A stretch of DNA of 40,317 nucleotides from Hyphomicrobiales bacterium (GTDB taxonomy: Bacteria > Pseudomonadota > Alphaproteobacteria > Rhizobiales > Rhizobiaceae). The notes under the pieces are model-generated. The model ran no database searches. It saw nothing but the letters and a program-made list of their open reading frames with translations, and was not told the origin of the DNA. Location of the stretch: the NCBI GenBank assembly GCA_900474095.1, contig UCOA01000008.1, forward strand, positions 1-40,317. Direction: 5' to 3'. Each line of letters begins with the position of its first letter. The stretch's first letter is position 1. Of the stretch, positions 14,951 to 23,206 are shown piece after piece. Made by a program: the position numbers and the translations under genes.

Positions 14951-14964
14951 TTACCGATCGGTAA
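14951..14964. promoter_or_regulatory. 14-bp perfect palindrome, candidate operator
   Basis: TTACCGATCGGTAA is a perfect palindrome in the 357-bp gap before the DUF2336 gene, of the size bound by TetR- or LuxR-type dimers. No regulator gene is adjacent. The rest of 14852-15208 shows only the terminator to the left and no convincing gene. Confidence 0.4.
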
Positions 14965-15208
14965 ACGAAATGTTAACCACGTCGCCGTACTCTCCTCTCA
15001 TCATTCAGCCATGATCGGCAGTGTCGGCATGAACTGCGCCGGCGCCAATGCTTTCAATGCTTTAGCGTCATTGAGACTGGTGTCGGCCACGACGTTCGAA
15101 ACGATGCCCTTCCGATTTTGCCTGAGATATCGATATCCCTTCGGACGACCGGAAAGACCGTTCGTCCGAAATCGGGACAGTGGTGTGTATGTACGAGTAG
15201 GTGTACCC

Positions 15209-16255
15209 GTGGCGGACCGGTTTCGTGAGTTGGAAAGGCCGCAGACAGGACGGCTGAAGGATGTCGTCCTGATGGCGACCGTGACCGGTTTTGAAGGATT
15301 GCGTCATCCGCGCCGGTCCGACCTGAAGCAATTTGCGGAACTGTTCGAGCCGCTGTTTGCCGCCTCCAGCGACGAAGCCCGCCGCCAGGCGGCAGCCGCC
15401 CTCTCGCAATGCCCGCACGTGCCGCAATCGGTGGCGCTCCTGATCGGCAACGCGCCAGTGTCCATTGCGGCGATTTTCCTCACCCGCTCGACCTCGATCA
15501 GCGATGCGACCCTCATGCAGATCATCCGCGCCCAGGGTCCGGCCCATGCCACCGCAATAGCCCGCCGCGAAAACCTGTCGGTTCACGTGGTCGATGCGCT
15601 TGTCGAGCGTCGCCAGACGGCCAGTGCGCTCGAAAAGACGCCCGAAGTACCGGCAGCCGCCGAAATGCAACCGTCCGAAACCGCATCGGACGCTGCGAAA
15701 CTGCTGCGCGAAGAAAAATTGCGTAGCGACATCAAGGCGCTCGCCCGCTCGCCCAAACAGGACGGTCCGGCTGATCCGGCCATCGCCCCCCTCAGCCCGT
15801 TTCACGAGGCACTTCTCGTCCGCTTCGCCCGCTCCGGCGAGGCCAATCTTTTCGCCGCGAGCCTTGCGGCCGCCCTGTCGACTAGCTTGGAGCTCGGCGA
15901 ACACATCCTGCTCGACGTCTCCGGCCAGCATCTCGCTATTGCCCTGACGGCGCTTGGCATGCGGCCTACGGACACCGTTTTTGTCCTCGGCGCGCTCTAT
16001 CCGGATCTTGGCGAACGCTTCGGCGGCGCCACCCGCGGCGATGCCCTCATCGCGTCGCTCACGCCGGAGAGCCTCACCCGCCTTCAATCCTGGCTGCGCA
16101 TGGAGCAGGAAGACGCGGCGGCCAAGGCCGAACACCAGCCCTATCTTGGACCCGCGCGCAGCGCCGATCCGCGCCGCGCGCCTGTCGCCAAGGAAAAGAC
16201 CGCGCGCGACAGCGCCGCCATCCAGCCGAACCGGGCCTTCGGTCGCGGCCGCTGA
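15209..16255 (+). CDS. DUF2336 domain protein
   Basis: 348 residues from a GTG start giving VADRFRELERPQTGRLKD. The frame is open upstream to 14933, but that part contains Cys/Met/His-rich non-protein-like sequence, so the GTG is preferred; GTAGG lies upstream. The DUF2336 region is an all-helical, HEAT-like repeat fold (SDLKQFAELFEPLF, VALLIGNAPVSIAAIFL, LMQIIRAQGPAHATAIA). The family is alphaproteobacterial and some members are linked to cell-cycle or developmental control. The C-terminal half is Ala-rich helices. It ends 9 bp from the convergent DUF1491 gene. Confidence 0.82.
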   Translation: MADRFRELERPQTGRLKDVVLMATVTGFEGLRHPRRSDLKQFAELFEPLFAASSDEARRQAAAALSQCPHVPQSVALLIGNAPVSIAAIFLTRSTSISDATLMQIIRAQGPAHATAIARRENLSVHVVDALVERRQTASALEKTPEVPAAAEMQPSETASDAAKLLREEKLRSDIKALARSPKQDGPADPAIAPLSPFHEALLVRFARSGEANLFAASLAAALSTSLELGEHILLDVSGQHLAIALTALGMRPTDTVFVLGALYPDLGERFGGATRGDALIASLTPESLTRLQSWLRMEQEDAAAKAEHQPYLGPARSADPRRAPVAKEKTARDSAAIQPNRAFGRGR

Positions 16256-16264
16256 AATCCGGCG

Positions 16265-16612
16265 TCAGCTTTCCTTCTCGGCGGCGACATCGAACAGATC
16301 GCCGCGACCATCGACTTCGATTTCCACCACCCAGCAATCGGGATCGAAGCGGACCTCGCGGGCAATTGCCTGATCGACAGCCTCGCCATGGGCCTCCTCA
16401 AGCCTGATCTCGAACAGCCGGCCAGGTGCGGGACCATCAAAGAAACTTTGGGGTGCGGGGGCATAGAGCGTTTCGTGGCCAAGGCGCGACCGCTGCCGGA
16501 TGAAAATTGCCCCTGCGTCTTCAGCGCCCTTGCGCAGCACGGCGGCATAGCCTCCGAGGTTGAAAACCCGGCGGAGCAGAGCGGAGACGAAGAGTTCGGA
16601 TTTCAGGCGCAT
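16265..16612 (-). CDS. DUF1491 family protein
   Basis: 115 residues starting at MRLKSELFVSALLRR. It matches the DUF1491 pattern: GGYAAVLRKGAEDAGAIF, ETLYAPAPQS, FDPDCWVVEIE. The family is small, alphaproteobacterial and uncharacterised. The frame continues upstream to 16816, but that extension would translate the repeat element and is rejected. It is convergent with the DUF2336 gene and has no clear partner. Confidence 0.88.
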   Translation of the reverse strand: MRLKSELFVSALLRRVFNLGGYAAVLRKGAEDAGAIFIRQRSRLGHETLYAPAPQSFFDGPAPGRLFEIRLEEAHGEAVDQAIAREVRFDPDCWVVEIEVDGRGDLFDVAAEKES

Positions 16613-16710
16613 GGAAGGCAGATACACCGACGCGGGTTGCAGCGCAAATGTCCCGGCAAGCAGGACGGTCGAAGCGGAAAGGTGTGCAACAGTCACCGCA
16701 CACGACGCAA

Positions 16711-16815
16711 TGCCCCTCATCCGCCTGCCGGCCACCTTCTTCCCGTCAACGGGGCGAAGGGCGCAACCCCGTCGTCCCTCTCCCTGCTTGCGGGAGACGG
16801 CTACGGTGAGGGGCA
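16711..16815. repeat. RIME-like palindromic element with 9-bp terminal inverted repeats
   Basis: TGCCCCTCA (16711-16719) and TGAGGGGCA (16807-16815) are perfect inverted ends of a 105-bp element that contains GCCTGCCGGC and CCCGTCAACGGGG hairpins. The ends are identical to those of the element at 3697. It fills most of the gap between the DUF1491 and peptidoglycan-binding genes. Confidence 0.72.
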
Positions 16816-16851
16816 ATGCTGGCCTGAATTTTCATCGGACAGCGCGCAACG

Positions 16852-17808
16852 TCAGAGCGCGCCGATTTCCTTCATCTTCTTCAGCACCTTGTCGCTGGGC
16901 TGACCGGTTTCGGGCAGGCGGTAGTGCTTCTCGAAGTGGCGGATGGCCGAGCGGGTCTGTTCGCCCGCCACGCCGTCGATGGAGACGTCGGTATAGGCAA
17001 GGTTGCTCAGGCCCTTCTGGATGTTCATCACCAGTTCGCTCGAGGCCGGGATATCGACCTTTGGAATGAACTGAGGATCGACCTCGGCATTGCGGATCGC
17101 GGCGGCAACCGGGTCGAGCTCGCCCTTGCCGCCCTTGACGTTCTCGTAGGGCCGTTCGGCAGGTCGGGCGGCGGTCCGCGTCCTTTCCGCGGCCGGCTCT
17201 TTCGTTAGGGCTGCGAGCAGTGTTTCGCTGGCAGCACCGGTTTCCGGCCGGCCGGCCTGTTTTTCAAAGCGCAGGATCGCCGCTGCGGTCTTCGGGCCGG
17301 TCTTGCCGTCGGCCGGGCCGTCATAGAGGCCGCGGCGGGTCAATTCCTTCTGGATACTCGTAATCAGCGTCGAGCCCGTCACCGGCGTCGCTGCCGGCTG
17401 GATGTGCGCCACTTCTGCCTCGGGTTCCGGCTTTGGCTGCTCGCTCTTCGCCGCCGAAGCCTCATCCTCCCGCTGGATGACGAAGGTCGTTACCTTGCGC
17501 GGCGAGGCGCCGCCCGGTTCCTCGTCCAGATTGGCGGTCTGCGGATGCGTGAACGGCAGGCGAGTGCGCAAGAGCGGCGATGGATGGGCGCCCGGCTGGT
17601 ACCACATCGCATTCGCGGCGACGAAACTGAACGCCACGACGAAAGCGGCCGAGCCGCCGAAAAGACGGGGATTGCGCGAGACGAGCCGACCGGCGATGAA
17701 CAGGCCGCGCATCGCAAGGCCAACCACCACGAGGCCCGGCATTGCAAGACCAGTCCCGCGCTGCGCCTTCCTCTTCCTCTCAGGCTGTTTTCGCTTGCGA
17801 GCCGTCAT
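16852..17808 (-). CDS. Membrane-anchored protein with two peptidoglycan-binding domains
   Basis: 318 residues from MTARKRKQ, an ATG with GGAGG 8 nt upstream. A basic cytoplasmic head is followed by hydrophobic stretches (about 25-70), a Pro/Glu-rich linker, and two PG_binding_1 modules: about 150-205 (SIQKELTRRGLYDGPADGKTGP) and about 260-315 (NIQKGLSNLAYTDVSIDGVAG). It probably tethers the inner membrane to peptidoglycan. It overlaps the 3' end of the histidine kinase gene by 29 bp, so it is co-translated with it and may report wall state to the kinase; that link is inference. Confidence 0.85.
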   Translation of the reverse strand: MTARKRKQPERKRKAQRGTGLAMPGLVVVGLAMRGLFIAGRLVSRNPRLFGGSAAFVVAFSFVAANAMWYQPGAHPSPLLRTRLPFTHPQTANLDEEPGGASPRKVTTFVIQREDEASAAKSEQPKPEPEAEVAHIQPAATPVTGSTLITSIQKELTRRGLYDGPADGKTGPKTAAAILRFEKQAGRPETGAASETLLAALTKEPAAERTRTAARPAERPYENVKGGKGELDPVAAAIRNAEVDPQFIPKVDIPASSELVMNIQKGLSNLAYTDVSIDGVAGEQTRSAIRHFEKHYRLPETGQPSDKVLKKMKEIGAL

Positions 17809-19381
17809 GGCCAGCGCCTCCAATCTTCACGTCGACATCCGACCGGTCGGTGTCCGGAAACACCCGGCCGTTCGTCGTCTTACCTGTGCGCTCCTTCAGG
17901 CGCGGCGGGAACTCCACCATTGTCTGTTCCACAACTTCGTGTTCGTCCGCGACACGGATGCCGGACCCATCAAGCGGAATTGTGACCGTGATCACCGTTC
18001 CCTCGCCGGCACGGCTACGCAGATCGAACTGGCCGCCATGCAGCGCCACCAGCCCCTTGACCAGCGACAGGCCAAGGCCGGTTCCCTCATATCTGCGGGT
18101 ATAGTCGTTCTGGATCTGCACGAAGGGCTGCCCGAGGGTCGCGAGCTGGCTCTCGGCGATGCCGATGCCGGTATCGCTGACGGTCAGCTTCAGATCGCTG
18201 CCGGAAACCTCCGCATCGATGGTGACGAGGCCGCCGCGGTCGGTGAACTTGATCGCATTGCCGACGAGGTTGATCAGGATCTGCTGGAGGGCGCGCTGGT
18301 CGGCATTGACCTCACCCACCGTGCGCATGATGCGGCTGGTCAGCTGCACGCCCTTCTCACGCGCCTGGAGCCCGAGCATCGCCTCGCAGGCATTGACCAC
18401 CTCCGACACCCGGAACGGTTCCGGCATCAGTTCGTAGCGGCCAGCCTCGATCTTGCTCATGTCAAGCATGGTATTGACGACCGACAGGAGATGCGCGCCC
18501 GACTGATTGATCAGTGCCACATATTCGCGCTGGCGATCGTTTTCGAGCTTGCCGAAATATTCGCCGGCAAGGATGTCGGAAAAGCCGAGGATGGCATTGA
18601 GCGGCGTGCGCAATTCATGGCTGACGGCCGCCAGGAAGCGGGTCTTGGCGTCATTGGCCGATTCGGCGAGCCGGGTCTTCTGGACGGCCTCGGCACGCAG
18701 GCGCGCCTCCTCGGAGACGTCGCGCGACTGGACGACAATCGACGCAAGCCGCCCGCCATCGCTGCCGAGCGCGGTCATCTCGCAGCGCATGTGCACGAAC
18801 TGCTCCCCCTCGGCAAAGACATTGGGCCGCTCGAACCGGATATCGATCGTCTCCTGGCGATTGCCCTGGCGCAATTCATCGATCGCCTGCAGGAAGAGGA
18901 TACGGTCGGAAACGTGAATCTGCTCGATAAAGCCGCGGCCCAGCGGATTGCGCATCCAAGCCACATAGGACTCCGCGTCGCGGCCGTGAATGGCGGTGAC
19001 CGAGCCCCTGATATCGTGGATCGTGACGAGGCCGGCGAAGCAATCATAATGGCGCGCGCCGTTGTCGGCGGGCGCGGGTTCTTCCACTGGCAGGGCAACC
19101 GGCCGGTTGCGCACGAAGACTATGCCGCCTGCCGCCGTCATCAGCGCGGCGGCGGCGACCAGTGCCGCACCGACGGGCAAGGACAGCGAAACCGGCAGGG
19201 CAACGGAGAGCGCCAGCGGAACGGCGGGGAAAGCAACGAGGGCGGTGGCGGCAACGGCACGAACGACGGCGAGCTCTCGGCTTCTCTCCGGCTCGCCGGC
19301 CACCCGGCGAGGCAGCCACAGGCGTGCGACGTCGTCCACGCGGGACGCCATGCTGCCGGCAATGTTACGCAATACGCTCAC
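17780..19381 (-). CDS. PAS-domain sensor histidine kinase
   Basis: 533 residues from a GTG start with AGGG upstream; an ATG at 19351 is an alternative. Two hydrophobic segments (about 37-65 and 67-92) anchor it in the inner membrane, followed by a PAS-like region (about 110-225). The HisKA domain contains FLAAVSHELRTP with the phospho-accepting His at 255. The ATPase domain has the N box (NLVGNAIKF, 371-379), G1 (DTGIG, 403-407) and G2 (GTGLGL, 433-438). The overall layout resembles the PleC/DivJ-type kinases of alphaproteobacteria, but I do not assign a name. No response regulator is adjacent, so it is an orphan kinase; its partner is the overlapping peptidoglycan-binding protein gene. Confidence 0.9.
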   Translation of the reverse strand: MSVLRNIAGSMASRVDDVARLWLPRRVAGEPERSRELAVVRAVAATALVAFPAVPLALSVALPVSLSLPVGAALVAAAALMTAAGGIVFVRNRPVALPVEEPAPADNGARHYDCFAGLVTIHDIRGSVTAIHGRDAESYVAWMRNPLGRGFIEQIHVSDRILFLQAIDELRQGNRQETIDIRFERPNVFAEGEQFVHMRCEMTALGSDGGRLASIVVQSRDVSEEARLRAEAVQKTRLAESANDAKTRFLAAVSHELRTPLNAILGFSDILAGEYFGKLENDRQREYVALINQSGAHLLSVVNTMLDMSKIEAGRYELMPEPFRVSEVVNACEAMLGLQAREKGVQLTSRIMRTVGEVNADQRALQQILINLVGNAIKFTDRGGLVTIDAEVSGSDLKLTVSDTGIGIAESQLATLGQPFVQIQNDYTRRYEGTGLGLSLVKGLVALHGGQFDLRSRAGEGTVITVTIPLDGSGIRVADEHEVVEQTMVEFPPRLKERTGKTTNGRVFPDTDRSDVDVKIGGAGHDGSQAKTA

Positions 19382-19950
19382 GTTTGACCCTGTACGCTCG
19401 TTCTTTTTGCGGACTCCATCATGGTTCCGTCCTTATGCGAGGTCCTGATCTCGGGCCCGAAAACGGGTTTACCGGAAGATGACTTCACCTGTCCGAATTT
19501 CGCACCGGCGGCTTAATGAAAGGATAAATCAAATTGCCGCTAGACCGGCGGAATCGCCGGAAAATCCCATTCCGGGACAAATCGGTCCGGCTTTCTATTT
19601 TGTGGTTAATGGGGTGTAAGCAACGGATTTCAGGCGGTTTTTCCCCGCCTGTTAACCTTTGTGGCAGCGCACCCCTTCCACGCACCCCGCGTTTGCGGGA
19701 CCGCTGCCGGCAGCACCGCCACGATCCTTAATGGCGACCGTTAAAATGCGCATCAAATACCGTTCAAATGCCGATATCGACAATTTTACGAAAAGACGTT
19801 GCAAATGCGAACGGTTTTGGCAAAGGCATGTTCCGAATCCCTGCCTAAGGTGTGATGACAAGGCGCCAAGAAGCTTATCCGGCAGGGCCGGACGTCAGGT
19901 GCCGGACTAAAGGCCGCGCCAAAGGCCGGACCAAAGGATTGGGCAAAACA
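19382..19950. other. Divergent intergenic region of the kinase and DUF5330 genes
   Basis: 569 bp without a convincing gene. Visible elements are the hairpin CAGGCGG/CCGCCTG with a 7-nt loop (19631-19651), TTAA pairs around 19728-19744 with a 9-nt spacer (not a CtrA box), and a 12-bp tandem repeat next to the DUF5330 start. Frames here on both strands lack conserved-looking sequence and ribosome binding sites. Confidence 0.5.
19909..19944 (+). repeat. Three 12-bp tandem units before the DUF5330 start
   Basis: AAAGGCCGCGCC, AAAGGCCGGACC and AAAGGATTGGGC follow each other without gaps, ending 6 nt before the ATG at 19951. Each unit starts with AAAGG, so three Shine-Dalgarno-like motifs are phased 12 nt apart. 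Confidence 0.6.
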
Positions 19951-20385
19951 ATGTGGTTTCTGATCAAGGGAACATTCTGGTTTTCGCTGGTGCTGGTGCT
20001 TCTGCCGTTTCTCGACCCGTCGAGCAGCGCGACGCTTGACAAGGGTCCGAAGGTGGATGTCGGCGACACGATGTCGGCCGCGACCGAGGCCTTCGGCTAT
20101 ATCAGCGCGCTCTGCGTGCAGAAGCCGGATGTTTGCGAAAAGGGCGCCGAGACTTTCGTGGCACTCGGCCACCGGGCCCGCGAAGGCGCAAAGATCGCCT
20201 ATCTCTTCCTCGACCAGCAATTCGCCGAGCCGAGCGACACGGTAACGACCGGCACCATCGTCGCTCCCGTCCCGGCCGAGGCTGTCACGACGGAAGAACC
20301 CGCCTCCGCCGAAACCGAGCCGCTCTTCAACAAGATTCCCGTGCCGGAAAAGCGCCTCAATCCGAAGGCGGCGGTTGCGCGGTAA
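19951..20385 (+). CDS. DUF5330 domain protein
   Basis: 144 residues starting at MWFLIKGTFWFSLVLVLLPFL, an N-terminal membrane segment. The conserved-looking core has TMSAATEAFGYISALCVQKPDVCEKG, with two Cys that could pair in the periplasm, then GHRAREGAKIAYLFL. The C-terminal third is Pro/Glu/Thr-rich and low complexity. DUF5330 proteins are rhizobial and uncharacterised. The frame runs upstream to 19852, but the extension is the tandem repeat, so the internal ATG is chosen. Confidence 0.83.
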   Translation: MWFLIKGTFWFSLVLVLLPFLDPSSSATLDKGPKVDVGDTMSAATEAFGYISALCVQKPDVCEKGAETFVALGHRAREGAKIAYLFLDQQFAEPSDTVTTGTIVAPVPAEAVTTEEPASAETEPLFNKIPVPEKRLNPKAAVAR

Positions 20386-20496
20386 AACAGAGCAGACAGA
20401 CACCGAGCGAATGTCTTCCCGGACCTGTTGAACAGTCGAACCTATTGAATAGATGATGCGCTGTCATACAGAGGGACAGTCTTACGACCGCCCTTT

Positions 20497-20811
20497 TTAC
20501 CGTCCGAAAAGCTCAGAATGCGTGCCCAGCCTGACAAATTCGACGAAGTCGTCATCTGCATCATAGACGAGGAGAAAATCACCTCCAATATGGGCTTCCC
20601 TTGCGCCTTTCCACTCATTACCGGAAAGCTCATGATCAGCCCACTCTGCTCCAAGCGGCTTTTTCAGAATAATCTCAGTCATCAATTCGATGACGCGATT
20701 CATGTCCATTTTGCCGGCCTTGTTGTACCGGTCCCAGTCTTTTCGAAATTGCTTGGTATACTCAGAGGCTCTCGGAAGAGAGGCTCGCCTAGCGGCGCTT
20801 GGTTTTTTCAA
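20497..20811 (-). CDS. yafQ: YafQ-type toxin (RelE/ParE superfamily mRNA interferase)
   Basis: 104 residues from a TTG start. YafQ cleaves mRNA at the ribosome. The residues equivalent to E. coli YafQ H50, H63, D67, H87 and F91 appear in order: H60 (DHELSG), H74 and D78 (AHIGGDFLLVY), H98 (GTHSELF) and F102, so the active site looks intact. The gene overlaps the 3' end of the antitoxin gene by 23 bp, which is typical of coupled toxin-antitoxin pairs. No other start codon of good quality is available in the N-terminal region. Confidence 0.88.
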   Translation of the reverse strand: MKKPSAARRASLPRASEYTKQFRKDWDRYNKAGKMDMNRVIELMTEIILKKPLGAEWADHELSGNEWKGAREAHIGGDFLLVYDADDDFVEFVRLGTHSELFGR

Positions 20812-21121
20812 GTTGCTTTCTCGCAGAACTTGGGGTCGAGGCTAGTTCCTGCTCACCATCGAGATCAGCGAAAAGCTCCTCTGGTGTCGCAAAGCGGGCC
20901 TTGCGGGCTTTCCTGATCTCATGAGCCTCTGCGAGAGCGGCACGGGTCGTTTCGTTGGGGACCTTGAGTTCAAGCGGAAAGCTCTGGCTTGCGACGACAC
21001 GATGAAGAAACACTCGAACGGCCTCTGAAACCGAAAGACCGAACGATCCAAGAACCGACGCAGCTTCTTCGCGGATGTCGTCATCGACCCGAACGTGAAT
21101 CATTTTTGTGTTAGCAGCCAT
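20789..21121 (-). CDS. dinJ: RelB/DinJ family antitoxin
   Basis: 110 residues. The N-terminal half (IHVRVDDDIREEAASVLGSFGLSVSEAVRVFL) is a ribbon-helix-helix DNA-binding domain of the RelB/DinJ type; the C-terminal part is charged and would wrap the toxin. It would neutralise YafQ and repress the operon. It precedes and overlaps the toxin gene. A DinJ antitoxin usually has 85-95 residues, so this one has a slightly long C-terminus. Confidence 0.88.
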   Translation of the reverse strand: MAANTKMIHVRVDDDIREEAASVLGSFGLSVSEAVRVFLHRVVASQSFPLELKVPNETTRAALAEAHEIRKARKARFATPEELFADLDGEQELASTPSSARKQLEKTKRR

Positions 21122-21177
21122 ATCAGCACTCCCATGCCGTGATTAGCTACCTGTCGGCCACTCACCTCAATGGCGAT

Positions 21178-21194
21178 TGGTCAGCTAATGGTCA
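21178..21194. promoter_or_regulatory. Direct TGGTCA repeats upstream of the toxin-antitoxin operon
   Basis: TGGTCA occurs at 21178-21183 and 21189-21194, 11 bp apart, on the same face of the helix, about 60-70 bp upstream of the antitoxin start. This is a plausible ribbon-helix-helix operator. On the minus strand TTGACC nearby could also act as a -35 element. Confidence 0.4.
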
Positions 21195-21409
21195 ACCTAT
21201 ATGTATCTCAAGTGCGATACAGTCAAGGTCTGGGATAGCCAGACGCAATGATGATGCCAGAACCACGGTCGTTCCCGTGTGTTTTAGGACTTGCTCGTGC
21301 GCCGCGACGCAGGCTGCGGGGGACAATTTTACGACGGCGCGACACCAACAACGCGCCGTATTGCGCAAAAACGCTTCACACTCCCCGGCATCGCGCCTAT
21401 ATGAAGGGC

Positions 21410-21856
21410 ATGGACCAGATGAACATATCGCCGATCACGCCGCTTGCCGAAATCATCGACAATTGCTCCTACCTGGACGATTGGCAGGATCGGATGAGCT
21501 ATGTCATCGAGCTCGGCCGCAAGCTGCCGGAGATGCCTGAGGCAAAGCGCACGGCCGAGACCAAGGTGCAGGGCTGCGCCAGCCAGGTCTGGCTAGTCAC
21601 CCATGCCGACAGCGCCCAAAGCGATCCGATCCTCACCTTCGAGGGGGAATCGGACGCCCATATCGTGCGCGGCCTCGTCGCCATCGTGCTGTCGATCTTC
21701 TCCGGCAAGCCCGCCTCGGACATCATCAAGATCGACGCGCTCGACCTGTTCGGCCGCATGGGCCTCATTGAATACCTGACCGCGCAACGCGCCAACGGCC
21801 TGCGCTCGATGGTCAAGCGCATCAAGGACGAGGCTGCCCGGCGGCTGTCGGCCTAG
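21410..21856 (+). CDS. sufE: SufE family Fe-S cluster assembly protein
   Basis: Sulphur acceptor that takes persulphide from the cysteine desulphurase SufS for Fe-S cluster assembly. With the ATG at 21410 the protein has 148 residues. The active-site Cys is C56 in KVQGCASQVW, the family signature. LDDWQDRMSYVIELGRKLP and the SGKPASDI motif also fit. ATGs at 21401 and 21419 are alternatives. The frame continues to 21248 upstream without protein-like character. It stands apart from any suf operon in this window and is convergent with the DUF6456 gene (6 bp gap). Confidence 0.93.
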   Translation: MDQMNISPITPLAEIIDNCSYLDDWQDRMSYVIELGRKLPEMPEAKRTAETKVQGCASQVWLVTHADSAQSDPILTFEGESDAHIVRGLVAIVLSIFSGKPASDIIKIDALDLFGRMGLIEYLTAQRANGLRSMVKRIKDEAARRLSA

Positions 21857-21862
21857 GACCGG

Positions 21863-22711
21863 TCAGATACCGGTCACAAGGCCGGTCGCCAGGCCGCTCG
21901 CATCCGGCCGATACCCCTCCGCTCCCCAGACATGGCTTTGCCTGCCCGCCGTGCGCGGCGGCGCATAGTGACGGGCAAGCGCCATGAGGGCGGCGCGTAA
22001 CATCAGCTTGGCCGAGCGCACCGGCCATTGCCGTTCCCGCTCGACGAGTTCCAATCCTTTCTGAAAGCAGCAGACATCTAGCGCGACGCCGCAAAGCTCC
22101 GGACCGATCGCCTCCATCGCCTTGCCGACACGCATGCGCGCGGCAAGCGCCGTGTCGCAGAGATCGACCGTGCCGCCGGCCCCTCCCCTGGTGTTCGACG
22201 CAAGCCGCGGCTCGTAGGCCATGGTCAGGCGCGGCTGCAATTGCGCCCGGGTGAAATCGGCATGCAGCCGCTCTCCCGCGGCAAGCGCTTCGGGGCCCAA
22301 GAAGGCCTGGCCGGATTTCTCCTTCAGCCGGGCAATGGCGCCGAGCGGTGATTCCACCGCGTTGACCCGCACGGTCTTGCGGATGCCATCGACGGAAACG
22401 GTGCGGTTTTCAGTGTCCCGATGCTGCTCCTGAAACGCCTCTTCCGGCGCCAGCAGAGCCCGGCGCAAAAAGGCCCGCGCCTCGGAAGTGGTGCGAATGC
22501 GGTCGCTGTCGCGGACGACGAGGCCCAGGGCGCAGGCCCGCTCCAGCGCGGCTTGCGGAAAATACCGCGGCGGCTGCCCAGCACCGGAAGAGAGCGCCAC
22601 GTCCCCCTCCACCGACTCGATGAACACCGCCGGATGACCTGCGGCATACCGGACAAGGCGAACGATGATCTTGTGACCGGTATCACCCATGCTCGCGGCG
22701 GCATCACTCAT
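21863..22711 (-). CDS. DUF6456 domain protein
   Basis: 282 residues from MSDAAASMGDTG; MGDTGH seven residues later is an alternative. A domain with winged-helix character fills the N-terminus (GHKIIVRLVRYAAG, then YFPQAALERACALGLVVRDSDRIRTTSEARAFLRRAL). The C-terminal half (ESPLGAIARLKEKSG, LTMAYEPRLASN, CGVALDVCCFQKGLELVERERQWPVRSAKLMLRAAL) is the DUF6456 region and ends in a helix-turn-helix-like stretch. It is probably a DNA-binding regulator. It overlaps the upstream DnaA-domain gene by 8 bp, so the two are translationally coupled. Confidence 0.82.
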   Translation of the reverse strand: MSDAAASMGDTGHKIIVRLVRYAAGHPAVFIESVEGDVALSSGAGQPPRYFPQAALERACALGLVVRDSDRIRTTSEARAFLRRALLAPEEAFQEQHRDTENRTVSVDGIRKTVRVNAVESPLGAIARLKEKSGQAFLGPEALAAGERLHADFTRAQLQPRLTMAYEPRLASNTRGGAGGTVDLCDTALAARMRVGKAMEAIGPELCGVALDVCCFQKGLELVERERQWPVRSAKLMLRAALMALARHYAPPRTAGRQSHVWGAEGYRPDASGLATGLVTGI

Positions 22712-23195
22712 GCTCGCGGCCTCCCGGCGCACCGAAGACCGAAGTGACGACACGCTCGACCGAGGCGATGAAATCGTCGAAGGCCGGATCGTCGCGGCGG
22801 TCCTCGACGACATTGCAGGCATGGCTGACGGTCGTCCGGTCGCGGCCGAAGGCGTAGCCTATATCGGTGAGCGAAACCTGCAGGACGACATGGCAGACAT
22901 ACATGGAGATCTGCCGGACATGGCAGCTGGTGCGCCGACGGTCACGCCGGAGCGGCACCCGCTCGCCGACCAGCATCACCATCTCCGCCGTCAGCTGGCG
23001 CACGACGCGGCAGCGCAGATGGGCGGCGACGGGCAGAGCTGGCCCCCAGGGCTCTACGAGAGTGACGGAACCGCTAGCGGACGGCGGCGCGGCCGCTTTG
23101 ATTTCCAGCCGCTGGCGCCGGCGTACCGCCGGGAGGCTGCGGTTCGGCGGCATAAAATGGAGGGCGGAAAGCGGATCGGCTTTGAAGAGATGCAT
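22704..23195 (-). CDS. Stand-alone DnaA domain IV (helix-turn-helix) protein
   Basis: 163 residues. The C-terminal half carries the DnaA origin-binding domain signature: RQISMYVCHVVLQVSLTDIG, then FGRDRTTVSHACNVVEDRRDD. There is no AAA+ ATPase domain, so it may bind DnaA-box-like DNA without initiating replication. The N-terminal half is basic and Pro-rich. ATG at 23195 has AAAGGAG upstream. It is followed by the overlapping DUF6456 gene. A perfect TTAA-N7-TTAA box lies only 12 bp upstream of the start, abutting the ribosome binding site. Confidence 0.85.
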   Translation of the reverse strand: MHLFKADPLSALHFMPPNRSLPAVRRRQRLEIKAAAPPSASGSVTLVEPWGPALPVAAHLRCRVVRQLTAEMVMLVGERVPLRRDRRRTSCHVRQISMYVCHVVLQVSLTDIGYAFGRDRTTVSHACNVVEDRRDDPAFDDFIASVERVVTSVFGAPGGREHE

Positions 23196-23206
23196 GAGTT
23201 ACTCCT

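Noticed and set aside
17402-19387. 661-codon plus-strand frame opposite the histidine kinase
   Set aside because: Antisense to two genes with complete motifs; composition typical of a shadow.
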